From Desulfacinum infernum DSM 9756 (lineage in GTDB: Bacteria > Desulfobacterota > Syntrophobacteria > Syntrophobacterales > DSM-9756), in NCBI RefSeq assembly GCF_900129305.1, contig NZ_FQVB01000029.1, positions 1-59,214 of the forward strand: a stretch of DNA of 59,214 nucleotides, written 5' to 3'. Below the pieces are notes generated by a model, which did no database searches, was not told the DNA's origin, and saw only the letters and a program-made list of their open reading frames with translations. Positions 52,550-59,214 of this stretch are shown here, piece by piece (positions within the stretch are counted from its first letter, which is position 1; every line of letters begins with the position of its first letter). Position numbers and translations under genes: made by a program.

Positions 52550-53575
52550 TCAAGACAGCCCGAACCGCTTCCTTAGGCGCGTGCTCAGCTCCCGAATGGC
52601 CTCAAAGGCCTTCTCCACGGTGGCCGTTCCGTCCGGGTTGACCAGGCAACACGTGGCGGGAGACAGCAGACTCCGGGATACCAGGTAGTCCGTATCGATC
52701 CCCTTCTCATCCAGCCTCTGCCACAGCACCAGGAGACGTTCCTCCAAAGATTCCACCGTTTCGCTTTCGAAGGGCTCGAAGTTGGTGGGAACCATGCCCC
52801 AGATGAGGATCCCGCCCCGGTCCAGGAAGCGGCGGATGGCGCCGGTGTACGACACGAACACCTCGCCGTTGGAGTACATGTCCAGAGAAAGCACGTCCAG
52901 GTCCAGGTTCAGCAGGAAGTCCCAGTCCGGATTGCCGCACAAGTGAATGCCCCGCGGGCGGTCGATGAGGGAGAAAAAGAATTCCAGGTCGTTTTGGGCC
53001 GTCACGTGGTTGTAGCCGCTCATGGCGCTGAAGATGAACTGAAGGCCCGGCTCATCCACGAACATGAAGGCGTTGGGGTGGATTTCCTTGAGTCTCGCCA
53101 GCTGCACGTTTACCCGCTTGGCCATGAACTCCAGCATGAAGGGGCGGACCGTGTCGTTGAAGAGGATGGGCCGCTCCTCTTCGTCCAGCACGTTGAAGCC
53201 GAAACTGACGGGCCCTTCCAGCTGGCCCCGGATGGCGGGCCGCTCGCTCAGGTCCAACTGAAGAAAGCGGTGGTAGACGGCCGAATAGGCGGGGCTGATG
53301 TCGAAAAGGGAGGGATCGTCGAAGCGGGCCAGGATGTCCGGCAGCTCCTGGATGAACTTTTCCGTGGAAAAGCGAAGGGTCCGGTTTTCCATGTCCAGCA
53401 GGATGCCGGGGAAGTGTTCCGAGGCCTGCACGTACATGTCTTCGTAGTAGTTGAGGTGAGGCAGCTGGGGCCAGAAGGGGATGTCCAGGGACAGGGCCGC
53501 CTCCAGGGCGCGGTCCACGTCCCGGTGGGGCATGACCGCCATGGCCGTGGTCAGCAGGTTTCCGGGAATGGGCAT
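52550..53575 (-). CDS. MetE/UROD-superfamily methyltransferase-like protein
   Basis: This 341-residue single TIM-barrel protein resembles the C-terminal domain of cobalamin-independent methionine synthase and archaeal short MetE. Zn-ligand positions look present: GIHLCGNPDW gives His and Cys, and a late Cys pair is in PATCCLVN. FVDEPGLQF supplies an acidic active-site block. The N-terminal half of canonical MetE is absent. It may move methyl groups between a corrinoid protein or thiol and an acceptor; the substrate is unknown. AAGGAG precedes ATG. Confidence 0.8.
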   Translation of the reverse strand: MPIPGNLLTTAMAVMPHRDVDRALEAALSLDIPFWPQLPHLNYYEDMYVQASEHFPGILLDMENRTLRFSTEKFIQELPDILARFDDPSLFDISPAYSAVYHRFLQLDLSERPAIRGQLEGPVSFGFNVLDEEERPILFNDTVRPFMLEFMAKRVNVQLARLKEIHPNAFMFVDEPGLQFIFSAMSGYNHVTAQNDLEFFFSLIDRPRGIHLCGNPDWDFLLNLDLDVLSLDMYSNGEVFVSYTGAIRRFLDRGGILIWGMVPTNFEPFESETVESLEERLLVLWQRLDEKGIDTDYLVSRSLLSPATCCLVNPDGTATVEKAFEAIRELSTRLRKRFGLS

Positions 53576-53764
53576 GGGCGTCTCCTTGCGTCGTTTGTCC
53601 TTGAGCGCCCTCTAAACACGACCTCCGATACGGCCGTTTCGAAAGACCGGCGGGTGGTGTATCACGATTCGGAGGCTCTCCGGGAACGGGCAAAATCGCT
53701 TCTTCCATCGTAGCGCAGCCCTTCAGGGCTGCGAAAAATGCGTTCCGGGCGTAGGATAAGCCGC

Positions 53765-53960
53765 TTGGATCTATTGAAACGCGACCTGGTTCCGTTCGGC
53801 CGCTCGGCCTGTAGGGGCGAATAATCATTCGCCCCTACAGGGACCCAATTTTCGAAGGTACGATTCATCCTTCGTTGTCATGGGCCGTCCGTGATAGGGG
53901 TTTATGGACTTCAGAACGCCTGGTCCCGCGGGGCTGAAGCCCCGCGGGTACGATGAGAAG
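53765..53960. repeat. GGGGCGAAT and CCCGCGGGGCT palindrome repeats
   Basis: GAAACGCGACCTGGTTCCGT, then TAGGGGCGAATAATCATTCG (from 53813), then ATTCATCCTTCGTTGTCA, a complete copy of the longer unit also seen inverted at 57395-57505. CCCGCGGGGCTGAAGCCCCG follows near 53927. A GCAGCCCTTCAGGGCTGC palindrome lies at 53715. Together with copy 5 they fill the 53576-54150 gap. Confidence 0.8.
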
Positions 53961-53992
53961 GGGGTTCCCGGCCTTCTAAGCCGGAAAAACAT

Positions 53993-54026
53993 TCTCGGAC
54001 AGCCTCCTAGGAGGCTGTCCGAGAAC
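53993..54026. repeat. 34-bp perfect palindrome from two abutting repeat ends
   Basis: TTCTCGGACAGCCTCCT meets its exact reverse complement AGGAGGCTGTCCGAGAA, so two TAGGAG-type ends are joined head to head. Confidence 0.9.
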
Positions 54027-54155
54027 TGCTCAAACCGTCACTCCCGCGCAAGCGGGAGTCCATAACTCACTGGAAATCCTGGATCCCCGCTTTCGCGGGG
54101 ATGACGGATGGACGTTGGAAAGGGCAGATTAACCATTCTCAGACAGGCTCCTAGG
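54008..54155. repeat. TAGGAG-type repeat element, copy 5 (reverse), docked on the hcp stop
   Basis: Begins TAGGAGGCTGTCCGAGAA and ends CAGACAGGCTCCTAGG. On the minus strand its far end reads TAGGAGCCTGTCTGA, and that TAG (54153-54151) is the hcp stop codon. Internal palindromes are as in the other copies. Confidence 0.88.
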
Positions 54156-55782
54156 CCGCCAGGATGGCCTTCAGGTCCTCATCGGGCGTGCTGATGGGCT
54201 TGATGTCGAAGTTCTCCACCAGCACCTTGAGCACGTTGGGCGTGATGAAGGCCGGGAGCGAAGGCCCCAGGCGGATGTCCTTGATGCCCAGGTGCAGGAG
54301 ACTCAAGAGAATGGCGCAGGCCTTCTGTTCGTACCAGGAGAGCACCAGAGACAGGGGCAGCTGGTTCACGTCCACGTCGAAGGCCTTGGCCAGCGCCAGG
54401 GCGATCTGGACGGCCGAATAGGCGTCGTTGCACTGGCCCACGTCCATGAGGCGCGGAAGGCCTCCGATGGTGCCCAGGTCCTTGTCGAAGAATCGGAACT
54501 TGCCGCAGGCCAGAGTGAGCACCACGCAGTCCTGGGGCACCTTCTCCACGAACTCGGTGTAGTAGTTGCGGCCCGGCTTGGCCCCGTCGCAGCCCGCCAC
54601 CAGGAAGAAGTGACGGATGGCGCCGCCTTTCACCGCTTCGATCACCTTGTCCGCCACGCCCAGCACGGTGTTTCGGGCAAAGCCCACCATGACCGAACCC
54701 TTGTCCACCTCGTCGGTAAAGCCAGGCAGTTCCAGGGCCCGCTGAATGACGGGCGTGAAATCCCGGTTGGAGATGTGGGGCACGCCGGGCCAGCCCACCA
54801 CGCCGCTGGTGAAGATGTTGCCCTTGTAGGCGTCCTGCGGCTTCTGGATGCAGTTGGTGGTCATGAGGATGGCGCCGGGAAACTGGGAGAATTCCTTGGC
54901 CTGGTTCTGCCACGCCGTTCCGTAGTGGCCGTAGAGATGCCCGTACTTCTTGAGTTCCGGATAGCCGTGGCATGGGAGCATCTCGCCGTGGGTGTAGACG
55001 TCGATGCCCTTTCCTTCCGTCTGCTTCAGAAGCTCTTCCAGGTCCTTCAGGTCATGGCCGGAGACCAGGATGGCTTTCCCCTTGCGATGGCCCAGCGGCA
55101 CCTTGGTGGGAACCGGGTGTCCGTAGGTGCCGGTGTTGGCCTCGTCCAGAAGCTCCATGGCCCGGATGTTCACTTCTCCCACCTTGAGGGTGCGGGCCAC
55201 CCAGTCGTTCAGGGAAAGGTCCGTTCGGACCGTGTCCGCCAGGATTTCATGGACGGCGGCATAGACCGCGTCGTCTTCCCGGCCCAGGATCTGGGCGTGG
55301 TCGGCATAAGCGGCCAAACCGCGCAGGCCGAAGATGACCGTGTGCTTGAGCGAACGGATGTCCTCATCCGGCTCGGGATCCTTGTCGAATCCCACCTGTT
55401 CGCCCTGGGCCACCATCTCCGCCTGGGTCGAACCGGGCTGGAAGACGGCCGGGCCGTCGCCGAAGTCCACCGAACCGCCGGCGGCCTTCACCTTGGCCTT
55501 CAGAGCCTCGCGAAGCTCCACGGTCTTCCGGATGAAGCGGATGATGTCTTCCGGGTCGAAGTTCACGTTGGTGAGCGTGGTGAAGAGGGCTTCGCAGGTG
55601 AAGACGTCCACCTGACGGTCCTTGACGCCCACCCGGCGGCCTTCGGTGGCCACCTGGCTCAGGCCCTTGAGAAGATAGGTGAGGAGGTCTTGGAGCGCCG
55701 CCACGTCGGGTTGCTTTCCGCACACGCCGATCTTGGTGCATCCTTGTCCTTTGGCCGTCTGTTCGCATTGATAACAAAACAT
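54151..55782 (-). CDS. hcp: Hybrid cluster protein (hydroxylamine reductase), class I
   Basis: This 543-residue prismane protein protects against nitrosative stress by reducing nitric oxide or hydroxylamine. The N-terminal cluster ligands are Cys3, Cys6, Cys15 and Cys21 (CX2CX8CX5C), the class I spacing of strict anaerobes. Hybrid-cluster region motifs include HGEMLPCHGYPEL, TTNCIQKPQ, FLVAGCDGAKPGRNYY and QCNDAYSA. ATG 55782 follows CCAAGGAGG. An HcpR-type palindrome lies upstream. No hcr reductase gene is adjacent. Confidence 0.96.
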   Translation of the reverse strand: MFCYQCEQTAKGQGCTKIGVCGKQPDVAALQDLLTYLLKGLSQVATEGRRVGVKDRQVDVFTCEALFTTLTNVNFDPEDIIRFIRKTVELREALKAKVKAAGGSVDFGDGPAVFQPGSTQAEMVAQGEQVGFDKDPEPDEDIRSLKHTVIFGLRGLAAYADHAQILGREDDAVYAAVHEILADTVRTDLSLNDWVARTLKVGEVNIRAMELLDEANTGTYGHPVPTKVPLGHRKGKAILVSGHDLKDLEELLKQTEGKGIDVYTHGEMLPCHGYPELKKYGHLYGHYGTAWQNQAKEFSQFPGAILMTTNCIQKPQDAYKGNIFTSGVVGWPGVPHISNRDFTPVIQRALELPGFTDEVDKGSVMVGFARNTVLGVADKVIEAVKGGAIRHFFLVAGCDGAKPGRNYYTEFVEKVPQDCVVLTLACGKFRFFDKDLGTIGGLPRLMDVGQCNDAYSAVQIALALAKAFDVDVNQLPLSLVLSWYEQKACAILLSLLHLGIKDIRLGPSLPAFITPNVLKVLVENFDIKPISTPDEDLKAILAA

Positions 55783-55857
55783 GGTTGCCTCCTTGGATGT
55801 TGGGGGACGTTGAAAAAGCGGCTTTCCTAAAGCCTCCCTGTTGCTGTCGACGGTGCT

Positions 55858-55899
55858 ACCATAAGCCCGGTGCGTCTCGAACTCCTTGACCTAGGTCAA
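55858..55899 (-). promoter_or_regulatory. HcpR/CRP-FNR-type operator and promoter of hcp
   Basis: The perfect palindrome TTGACCTAGGTCAA lies at 55886-55899, matching the deltaproteobacterial HcpR-type motif as I recall it. On the minus strand a -10 element TATGGT (55863-55858) would place the start near 55852, so the site is centred close to -41, the usual place for a class II activator. Expression is therefore likely induced by a CRP/FNR-family sensor of nitrosative stress. Confidence 0.75.
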
Positions 55900-55989
55900 A
55901 TCGGGTCATTTTTTTGTGGACGAACCGTCAACGACCGCGGATGGTTGACAACGGTCCTGCTCACCTTTGGGCCGGACCCCATGAAAAAG

Positions 55990-56036
55990 CTTCATTCGCG
56001 TCTATTCGCGTTCATCCGCGGTTCTCTTTCACGTTA
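55990..56036. repeat. Dispersed copy of the GCGAATGAACGCG repeat
   Basis: TTCGCGTCTATTCGCGTTCA and the following TCCGCGGTTCTCTTTCACGT are the reverse complement of the start of the 207-bp unit at 13854 and 14061. Confidence 0.8.
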
Positions 56037-57179
56037 GATGTACTGGTCCCCCAGTTCCTTGATGAGGGCTTCCAGATCCTTTCCCGTTTCCGCCTCCAGC
56101 TCCCGCCGGGCCCGCTCCAGGCGGGCGCGCATGGCCGGATCCAGAAGATCGTCCACGGATCGAAGGGCGCCGCCGCGGCGGCCGAGCCGGTACAGAAGCC
56201 GGTCTTCGTCCGGCAGGGACAGGTACCGGTCGATGGTTGCGAGCATCCGGTCCTTGTCCTGAGGAAACGTGCCCTCCACGTTTTCCAGAAGATTCATGAT
56301 GTGGTCGGAGGTGAGGGTGCTGTGGATGCCCTCCAGGTTTTCGATGAGAAGGCGAATCTCCCGCACCGTGTCGTCATCGGAAAGCGGTTCGAAGGAACCG
56401 GCCCGAAGATCTTCGTAAAGCGGGGTGTTCGGAGGGATCCGAAGGCTCCGCAAACGGATGAAATGGGGATCGACGGCGTTGAGCACCCGGGCCGTTTCCA
56501 GGGCGTGCTCCCGGCTCCACCGCACGCCTCCAAGGCCCGGCATGATGTATTCGGAAAGGGTCATGCCCGCCTCCATCACCTTCCGGCCCGCCTCGATGTG
56601 CTGATCCGCCGTGGCGCCCTTTTCCATGAAGCGAAGGACCGTGTCGGACCCGCTTTCCAGGCCGATGTGAATCCGGTCCAGCCCCGCCTCCCGGATCTCC
56701 TTGAGCTCCTCCAAGCTCTTTCGGGCGATGGTGTTGCTTCTTCCGTAGGACGTCACCCGGGTGATTCCCGGCACGCGCTCCCTCAGGTAGCGCAAAGCCT
56801 CCACCAGATCGCCGGTTCTCATGATCAGATTGTTGGCGTCCTGCAAAAAGACGGTGCCCTCCCCATGGTAGGCCCAGACGGCCACGTGGCGATAGCAGCC
56901 TCCCTTGGCGGGGTCGGTGAGCGCCCGGTTGACCACGACCGGACTCAGGGCGCCCCCTTCCCCCAGGGACCAGGAGAGGGCCTTCAGGTCGTCCAGAATG
57001 TTTCGAACGGCGTCGATATCCGCCTTGATTTCCGAAAGCGGGCGCCGGCTGAAGGGGCGGCCCTTGTAGACGGGGCAGAACCGGCATCGATTCCAGGGAC
57101 AGTTCCGAGTGAATCGAAGCAGCAGACTCTTGGCTTCGCTGGGCGGTCGAATGGGACCCTGTTCGAACGTGAACGACAC
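56034..57179 (-). CDS. Radical SAM protein with CX4CX2C cluster motif
   Basis: This 381-residue protein has an AdoMet radical TIM barrel, with iron-sulfur ligands Cys27, Cys32 and Cys35 in TRNCPWNRCRFCPVYKG. The spacing is CX4CX2C rather than the usual CX3CX2C; this TRNCPWNRC subgroup is widespread in anaerobes and uncharacterised. HIGLESGSD and YIMPGLGG are radical SAM strands. The start is GTG 57179 behind AAAGGAGGG; the upstream ATG at 57368 would add unrelated sequence. Reaction unknown. Confidence 0.85.
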   Translation of the reverse strand: MSFTFEQGPIRPPSEAKSLLLRFTRNCPWNRCRFCPVYKGRPFSRRPLSEIKADIDAVRNILDDLKALSWSLGEGGALSPVVVNRALTDPAKGGCYRHVAVWAYHGEGTVFLQDANNLIMRTGDLVEALRYLRERVPGITRVTSYGRSNTIARKSLEELKEIREAGLDRIHIGLESGSDTVLRFMEKGATADQHIEAGRKVMEAGMTLSEYIMPGLGGVRWSREHALETARVLNAVDPHFIRLRSLRIPPNTPLYEDLRAGSFEPLSDDDTVREIRLLIENLEGIHSTLTSDHIMNLLENVEGTFPQDKDRMLATIDRYLSLPDEDRLLYRLGRRGGALRSVDDLLDPAMRARLERARRELEAETGKDLEALIKELGDQYI

Positions 57180-57394
57180 GAAAACTCCCTCCTTTTCTTC
57201 AGATTTGGAACTTCTAAAATGTAAGCGTTGTGGGCGGAAAAGCCAATGCCTCCGGGGCGGGTTGCTTTCCTCAAACGCCTCCACTATAGTTGCGCCGAAA
57301 CTCATCGGCAGAGTGCCCGTTTCGCACATGACAACATGTGGAGAGCCCTTGGTTGGGCGCGTTGACATAAACCCCCGTCACGGGAAGCCCGTGA

Positions 57395-57505
57395 CAACGA
57401 AGGATGAAACGCACCTTTGGAAGGCAGGTCCCTGTAGGGGCGAATGATTATTCGCCCCTACAGGCCGCGCGCACGAACGGAACCAGGTCGCGTTTCATAT
57501 AAGCG
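57395..57505. repeat. GGGGCGAAT palindrome repeat, inverted long copy
   Basis: TGACAACGAAGGATGAAACG, TAGGGGCGAATGATTATTCG (from 57434) and GGAACCAGGTCGCGTTTCAT are the unit at 53765-53885 in reverse. It makes up most of the 57180-57522 gap; nothing else is seen there. Confidence 0.8.
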
Positions 57506-57522
57506 GAGGAGACCGAGGAATC

Positions 57523-57843
57523 ATGGACGAGAAGTTCACCGCCATCTATCTCATGGTGCGCCACGACGAACTGACCCCCGAGGACGGGGATTCCTACGAA
57601 CGCCCGCTGGCTGCCCAGAAGGAAGCCTGCTTGAAACGCCTCAAGGAGGCGGCTCCCGAGGAAGCCGACGAACCGGTGGAGGTTTACATCAGCCGCCGCC
57701 AGCTCTTCATGGACATCGAACGGCAGAAGGTCAAACGCCTGGTGGTGCACGACCTGGATCGGCTGGCCGCCACCCCCGAGGAATTGGAAGGGATCATGTT
57801 CGAGCTTCGTTCGGCGGGGATTCCCGTTCTCACGGTGAAGTAG
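57523..57843 (+). CDS. Stand-alone, degenerate serine-recombinase N-terminal-like domain
   Basis: This 106-residue protein aligns by eye with the resolvase catalytic domain: AIYLMVRHDE for AIYARVSTxE, then SYERPLAAQKEACLKRL for the ...SLEAQ.. helix, and KRLVVHDLDRLAATPEELEGIMFEL for VVxKLDRLSRxxxxL. The nucleophilic Ser is replaced by Arg13 and the partner Arg by Met11, and no DNA-binding domain follows. It should not cut DNA; it may be a domesticated regulatory or binding domain. The ATG follows AAGCGGAGGAG. Resemblance is inference from pattern only. Confidence 0.6.
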   Translation: MDEKFTAIYLMVRHDELTPEDGDSYERPLAAQKEACLKRLKEAAPEEADEPVEVYISRRQLFMDIERQKVKRLVVHDLDRLAATPEELEGIMFELRSAGIPVLTVK

Positions 57844-57880
57844 AAAAAAGGGAGCGGGGCCCGGAGGCCCCGCTCCTTTC
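57844..57880. terminator. Two-way terminator between convergent genes
   Basis: GGAGCGGGGCC (57851-57861) pairs with GGCCCCGCTCC (57866-57876), loop CGGA. The minus strand runs into CCTTTTTT, serving the hsp20 operon; the plus strand has a short TTT. Confidence 0.88.
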
Positions 57881-57914
57881 CGGCTTTGTACCGCCGATCT
57901 TGAAAACCGGAGTG

Positions 57915-58313
57915 CTACCCGGTCTTGACCGTAATCTTCCTGGGCTTGGCCTTGTCCACCTTGGGCAGGGTGAGCGTGAGGACTCCGTCCTTCATGGCCG
58001 CCTCGATCTTGGACTGGTCGATGATCCTGCCCAGAGTGAACTGACGGTAGTAGTCGCCCACGCCGTATTCGCGAAGGAGGACCGTTTCGCCGTCTCCTTC
58101 CACGGTCACCGTGCCGCGGATGGTGAGCTGGTCGTCCCGGAGGTCGATGTCCACGTTCTCCGGCGCCACGCCCGGCATATCCGCCACCACGGTGAGCGCT
58201 TCTTCCGACTCATAGATGTCCACGGCCGGAACGTAGACCGGAATGTTGCGGGTGCTTTCCGCCTGGGTCTGAACTTCCTGTTTTTCCCTCACTTCAATGT
58301 CCTTTTCCGCCAT
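57915..58313 (-). CDS. Hsp20-family small heat shock protein, second gene
   Basis: At 132 residues this has an alpha-crystallin domain: PAVDIYESEEALTVVADMPG, VDIDLRDDQLTIRG and the closing AAMKDGVLTLTLPK. The N-terminal arm is very short (EKDIEVREKQEVQTQ). It binds unfolding proteins as an oligomer. ATG 58313 follows AAAGGGGGTG. It lies 39 bases after the first Hsp20 gene, and the two paralogues probably co-assemble, as in other bacterial pairs. Confidence 0.93.
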   Translation of the reverse strand: MAEKDIEVREKQEVQTQAESTRNIPVYVPAVDIYESEEALTVVADMPGVAPENVDIDLRDDQLTIRGTVTVEGDGETVLLREYGVGDYYRQFTLGRIIDQSKIEAAMKDGVLTLTLPKVDKAKPRKITVKTG

Positions 58314-58352
58314 GGTTGTCACCCCCTTTGCCGACTTGATTCCCGAAACCGT

Positions 58353-58817
58353 TTATTGGGTCTTCACCGGAATCTGCTTCGGCCGGACTTCTTCCGCCTT
58401 GGGCAGCACGATGGTCAAGACGCCGTTCTTGAAGGTGGCGTCCACGGCATCCACGTTGATCCGGGTGGGCAGGGTCAAGCTCCGGCGGAATCGTCCGAAC
58501 TCCCTTTCGCGACGGTGATAGCTCACCTTGTCGCTCACTTCGGCGGGCTTGCGTTCACCGCGGATGGTCAGGGTGTCGCCTTCCACGGAAATTTCGATGT
58601 CGTCGGGGTTCATGCCGGGCAGTTCGGCGCGCACGTAGATGTTGTTCTTGTCCTCACTCACGTTGAGAAGGGGAAACACCCCTACGCGCCCGGGTCGCAG
58701 CCCCCGAAAGCCGGTGAAAAGCCGGTCCATCTCGGAACGGAGCCGTTCCATCTCCCGTTCCATTTCCGCGAACGGTCGAAACAGATCGTTGGGTGCGGAC
58801 CATCGAAGCAGTGCCAT
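58353..58817 (-). CDS. Hsp20-family small heat shock protein, first gene
   Basis: This 154-residue protein has an N-terminal arm (NDLFRPFAEMEREMERL), an alpha-crystallin domain (PLLNVSEDKNNIYVRAELPG, IEISVEGDTLTIRGER) and the AxFxxGVLTI-type end strand (ATFKNGVLTIVLPK), then a short tail. ATG 58817 follows AGAAAGGAGGG; the longer frame reaching into the promoter is rejected. It heads the operon and has a good sigma-70 promoter rather than an obvious heat-shock element. Confidence 0.93.
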   Translation of the reverse strand: MALLRWSAPNDLFRPFAEMEREMERLRSEMDRLFTGFRGLRPGRVGVFPLLNVSEDKNNIYVRAELPGMNPDDIEISVEGDTLTIRGERKPAEVSDKVSYHRREREFGRFRRSLTLPTRINVDAVDATFKNGVLTIVLPKAEEVRPKQIPVKTQ

Positions 58818-58879
58818 GGCAAGTCCCTCCTTTCTCATTGATATTGTTGTGGAAATTGCTTCCCGTTTCGTCCGAGCAA

Positions 58880-58908
58880 AAATTAAGTACACCCCCCAAA
58901 CCTGTCAA
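58880..58908 (-). promoter_or_regulatory. Promoter of the hsp20 operon
   Basis: On the minus strand TTGACA (58908-58903), 17-base spacer, TAATTT (58885-58880). The -35 ends four bases from the presumed IS21 end at 58912, so the insertion removed all upstream control DNA. Confidence 0.65.
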
Positions 58909-58911
58909 GGC

Positions 58912-59214
58912 TGTCAATGGCCAGTTATTTTGACCCTTTTTTGGACAACAATTTTGACCCACTTGGGACGAAAAAATCAGCCTTGTCGTTTCTGTCTCAG
59001 TCGATAGCTTTCCCCTCCCATGATGAAGATGTGTGAATGGTGAATGAGGCGGTCCACGATGGGCACAACGACGTTGTCGTCATGGAAGAACTCGCCCCAG
59101 GCGGTAAACTCCTTGTTGGTGGTGATGATCACGGAACGGTATTCGTAAAGGGCGTTGACCAGCTGAAAGAGGTTGTAGCGTGCCTGCCGGCTCATGGGCA
59201 GATATCCCAGTTCG
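58912..59214 (-). mobile_element. End of an IS21-family insertion sequence (partial)
   Basis: The IS end appears to start TGTCAATGGCCAGTTATTTT and contains repeated ATTTTGACCC blocks (58924-58934 and 58951-58961), the multiple terminal repeats typical of IS21. The istB gene follows and runs off the window. Terminal position is inferred from the TGT start. Confidence 0.75.
58977..59213 (-). CDS. istB: IS21 helper ATPase IstB, C-terminal part
   Basis: The open frame reads ELGYLPMSRQARYNLFQLV, from the Walker B region of IstB, through ITTNKEFTAWGEFF and IVDRLIHHSHIFIMGGESYR to the end, all strongly conserved in IstB. IstB is the DnaA/AAA+-type ATPase that assists the IstA transposase in target selection. 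The N-terminal half with Walker A is outside the window. What is visible has no frameshift. Confidence 0.93.
   Translation of the reverse strand, partial: ELGYLPMSRQARYNLFQLVNALYEYRSVIITTNKEFTAWGEFFHDDNVVVPIVDRLIHHSHIFIMGGESYRLRQKRQG

Noticed and set aside
1-59214. tRNA, rRNA, tmRNA, RNase P or SRP RNA genes
   Set aside because: No TpsiC-arm-like GGTTCGAATCC pattern with matching acceptor stem, and none of the conserved blocks of the other RNAs, was found on reading either strand.

Overview
The window looks like part of the chromosome of a Gram-negative sulfate-reducing or syntrophic deltaproteobacterium (Desulfobacterota, closest in feel to Syntrophobacter or Desulfacinum). The reasons are a Kdo transferase (outer membrane), a class I hybrid cluster protein behind an HcpR-type palindrome, split methylmalonyl-CoA mutase with MeaB, a haem-binding chemoreceptor paired with a tetrahaem cytochrome, an orphan HypC, and GC-rich sequence with many extragenic palindromes. 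The organism name is inference; no rRNA or tRNA is present. Both ends lie in insertion sequences (IS3-type left, IS21-type right), as expected where a draft contig breaks.

Layout: 1-4.8 kb has an IS remnant, hypC, asnS, waaA, larB and an unknown gene. 4.8-9 kb has a UvrD-type helicase, a Ser/Thr dehydratase, a half-length PiT phosphate transporter and its DUF47 partner. 9-12.5 kb is a tightly overlapping ECF vitamin transporter operon (ThiW-like S component, double ATPase, EcfT, extra P-loop protein) under a TPP riboswitch with its own terminator. 12.6-16 kb is a TrpXYZ-type ABC importer. 16-27.2 kb is a surface-carbohydrate and nucleotide-sugar region (GT4, manC, NUDIX, rmlB, long rmlA, phosphomannomutase, UDP-sugar dehydrogenase, 4-epimerase). 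Inside it lies a probable structured RNA followed by a 53-residue protein. 27-32 kb has an exported Fe/Mn superoxide dismutase, a GlnD homologue with a ruined nucleotidyltransferase site, and a J-domain protein.

32-38.5 kb (minus strand) carries a haem chemoreceptor/cytochrome operon with a possible sigma-28 promoter, and a methylmalonyl-CoA mutase operon (mcmA1, mcmA2, meaB) with a long structured leader. 38.1-39.2 kb is the largest gene-free gap. 39.2-45 kb carries a sodium:solute symporter with two small membrane partners, an exported protein and two tandem class III CoA-transferases. With the mutase operon this suggests uptake and CoA activation of short carboxylates such as propionate. 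45.7-48.2 kb holds a CNMP-CBS-DUF294 regulator with a DEDDh exonuclease. 48.3-51.2 kb holds a zinc ribbon protein and a polar amino acid ABC importer. 51.6-59.2 kb holds a tandem Usp protein, a MetE-like protein, hcp, a radical SAM protein, a degenerate serine-recombinase-like domain and two Hsp20 genes.

The gaps are full of dispersed palindromic repeats. One family, with ends like TAGGAGCCTGTCYGA, supplies or abuts the TAG stop codon of four different genes. Other observations worth following are the pseudo-nucleotidyltransferase GlnD, the RNA-microprotein unit at 21.5-22.05 kb, the mcm leader, the extra ATPase in the ECF operon, and the symporter/CoA-transferase locus with two strong Shine-Dalgarno sequences far upstream of its first gene.
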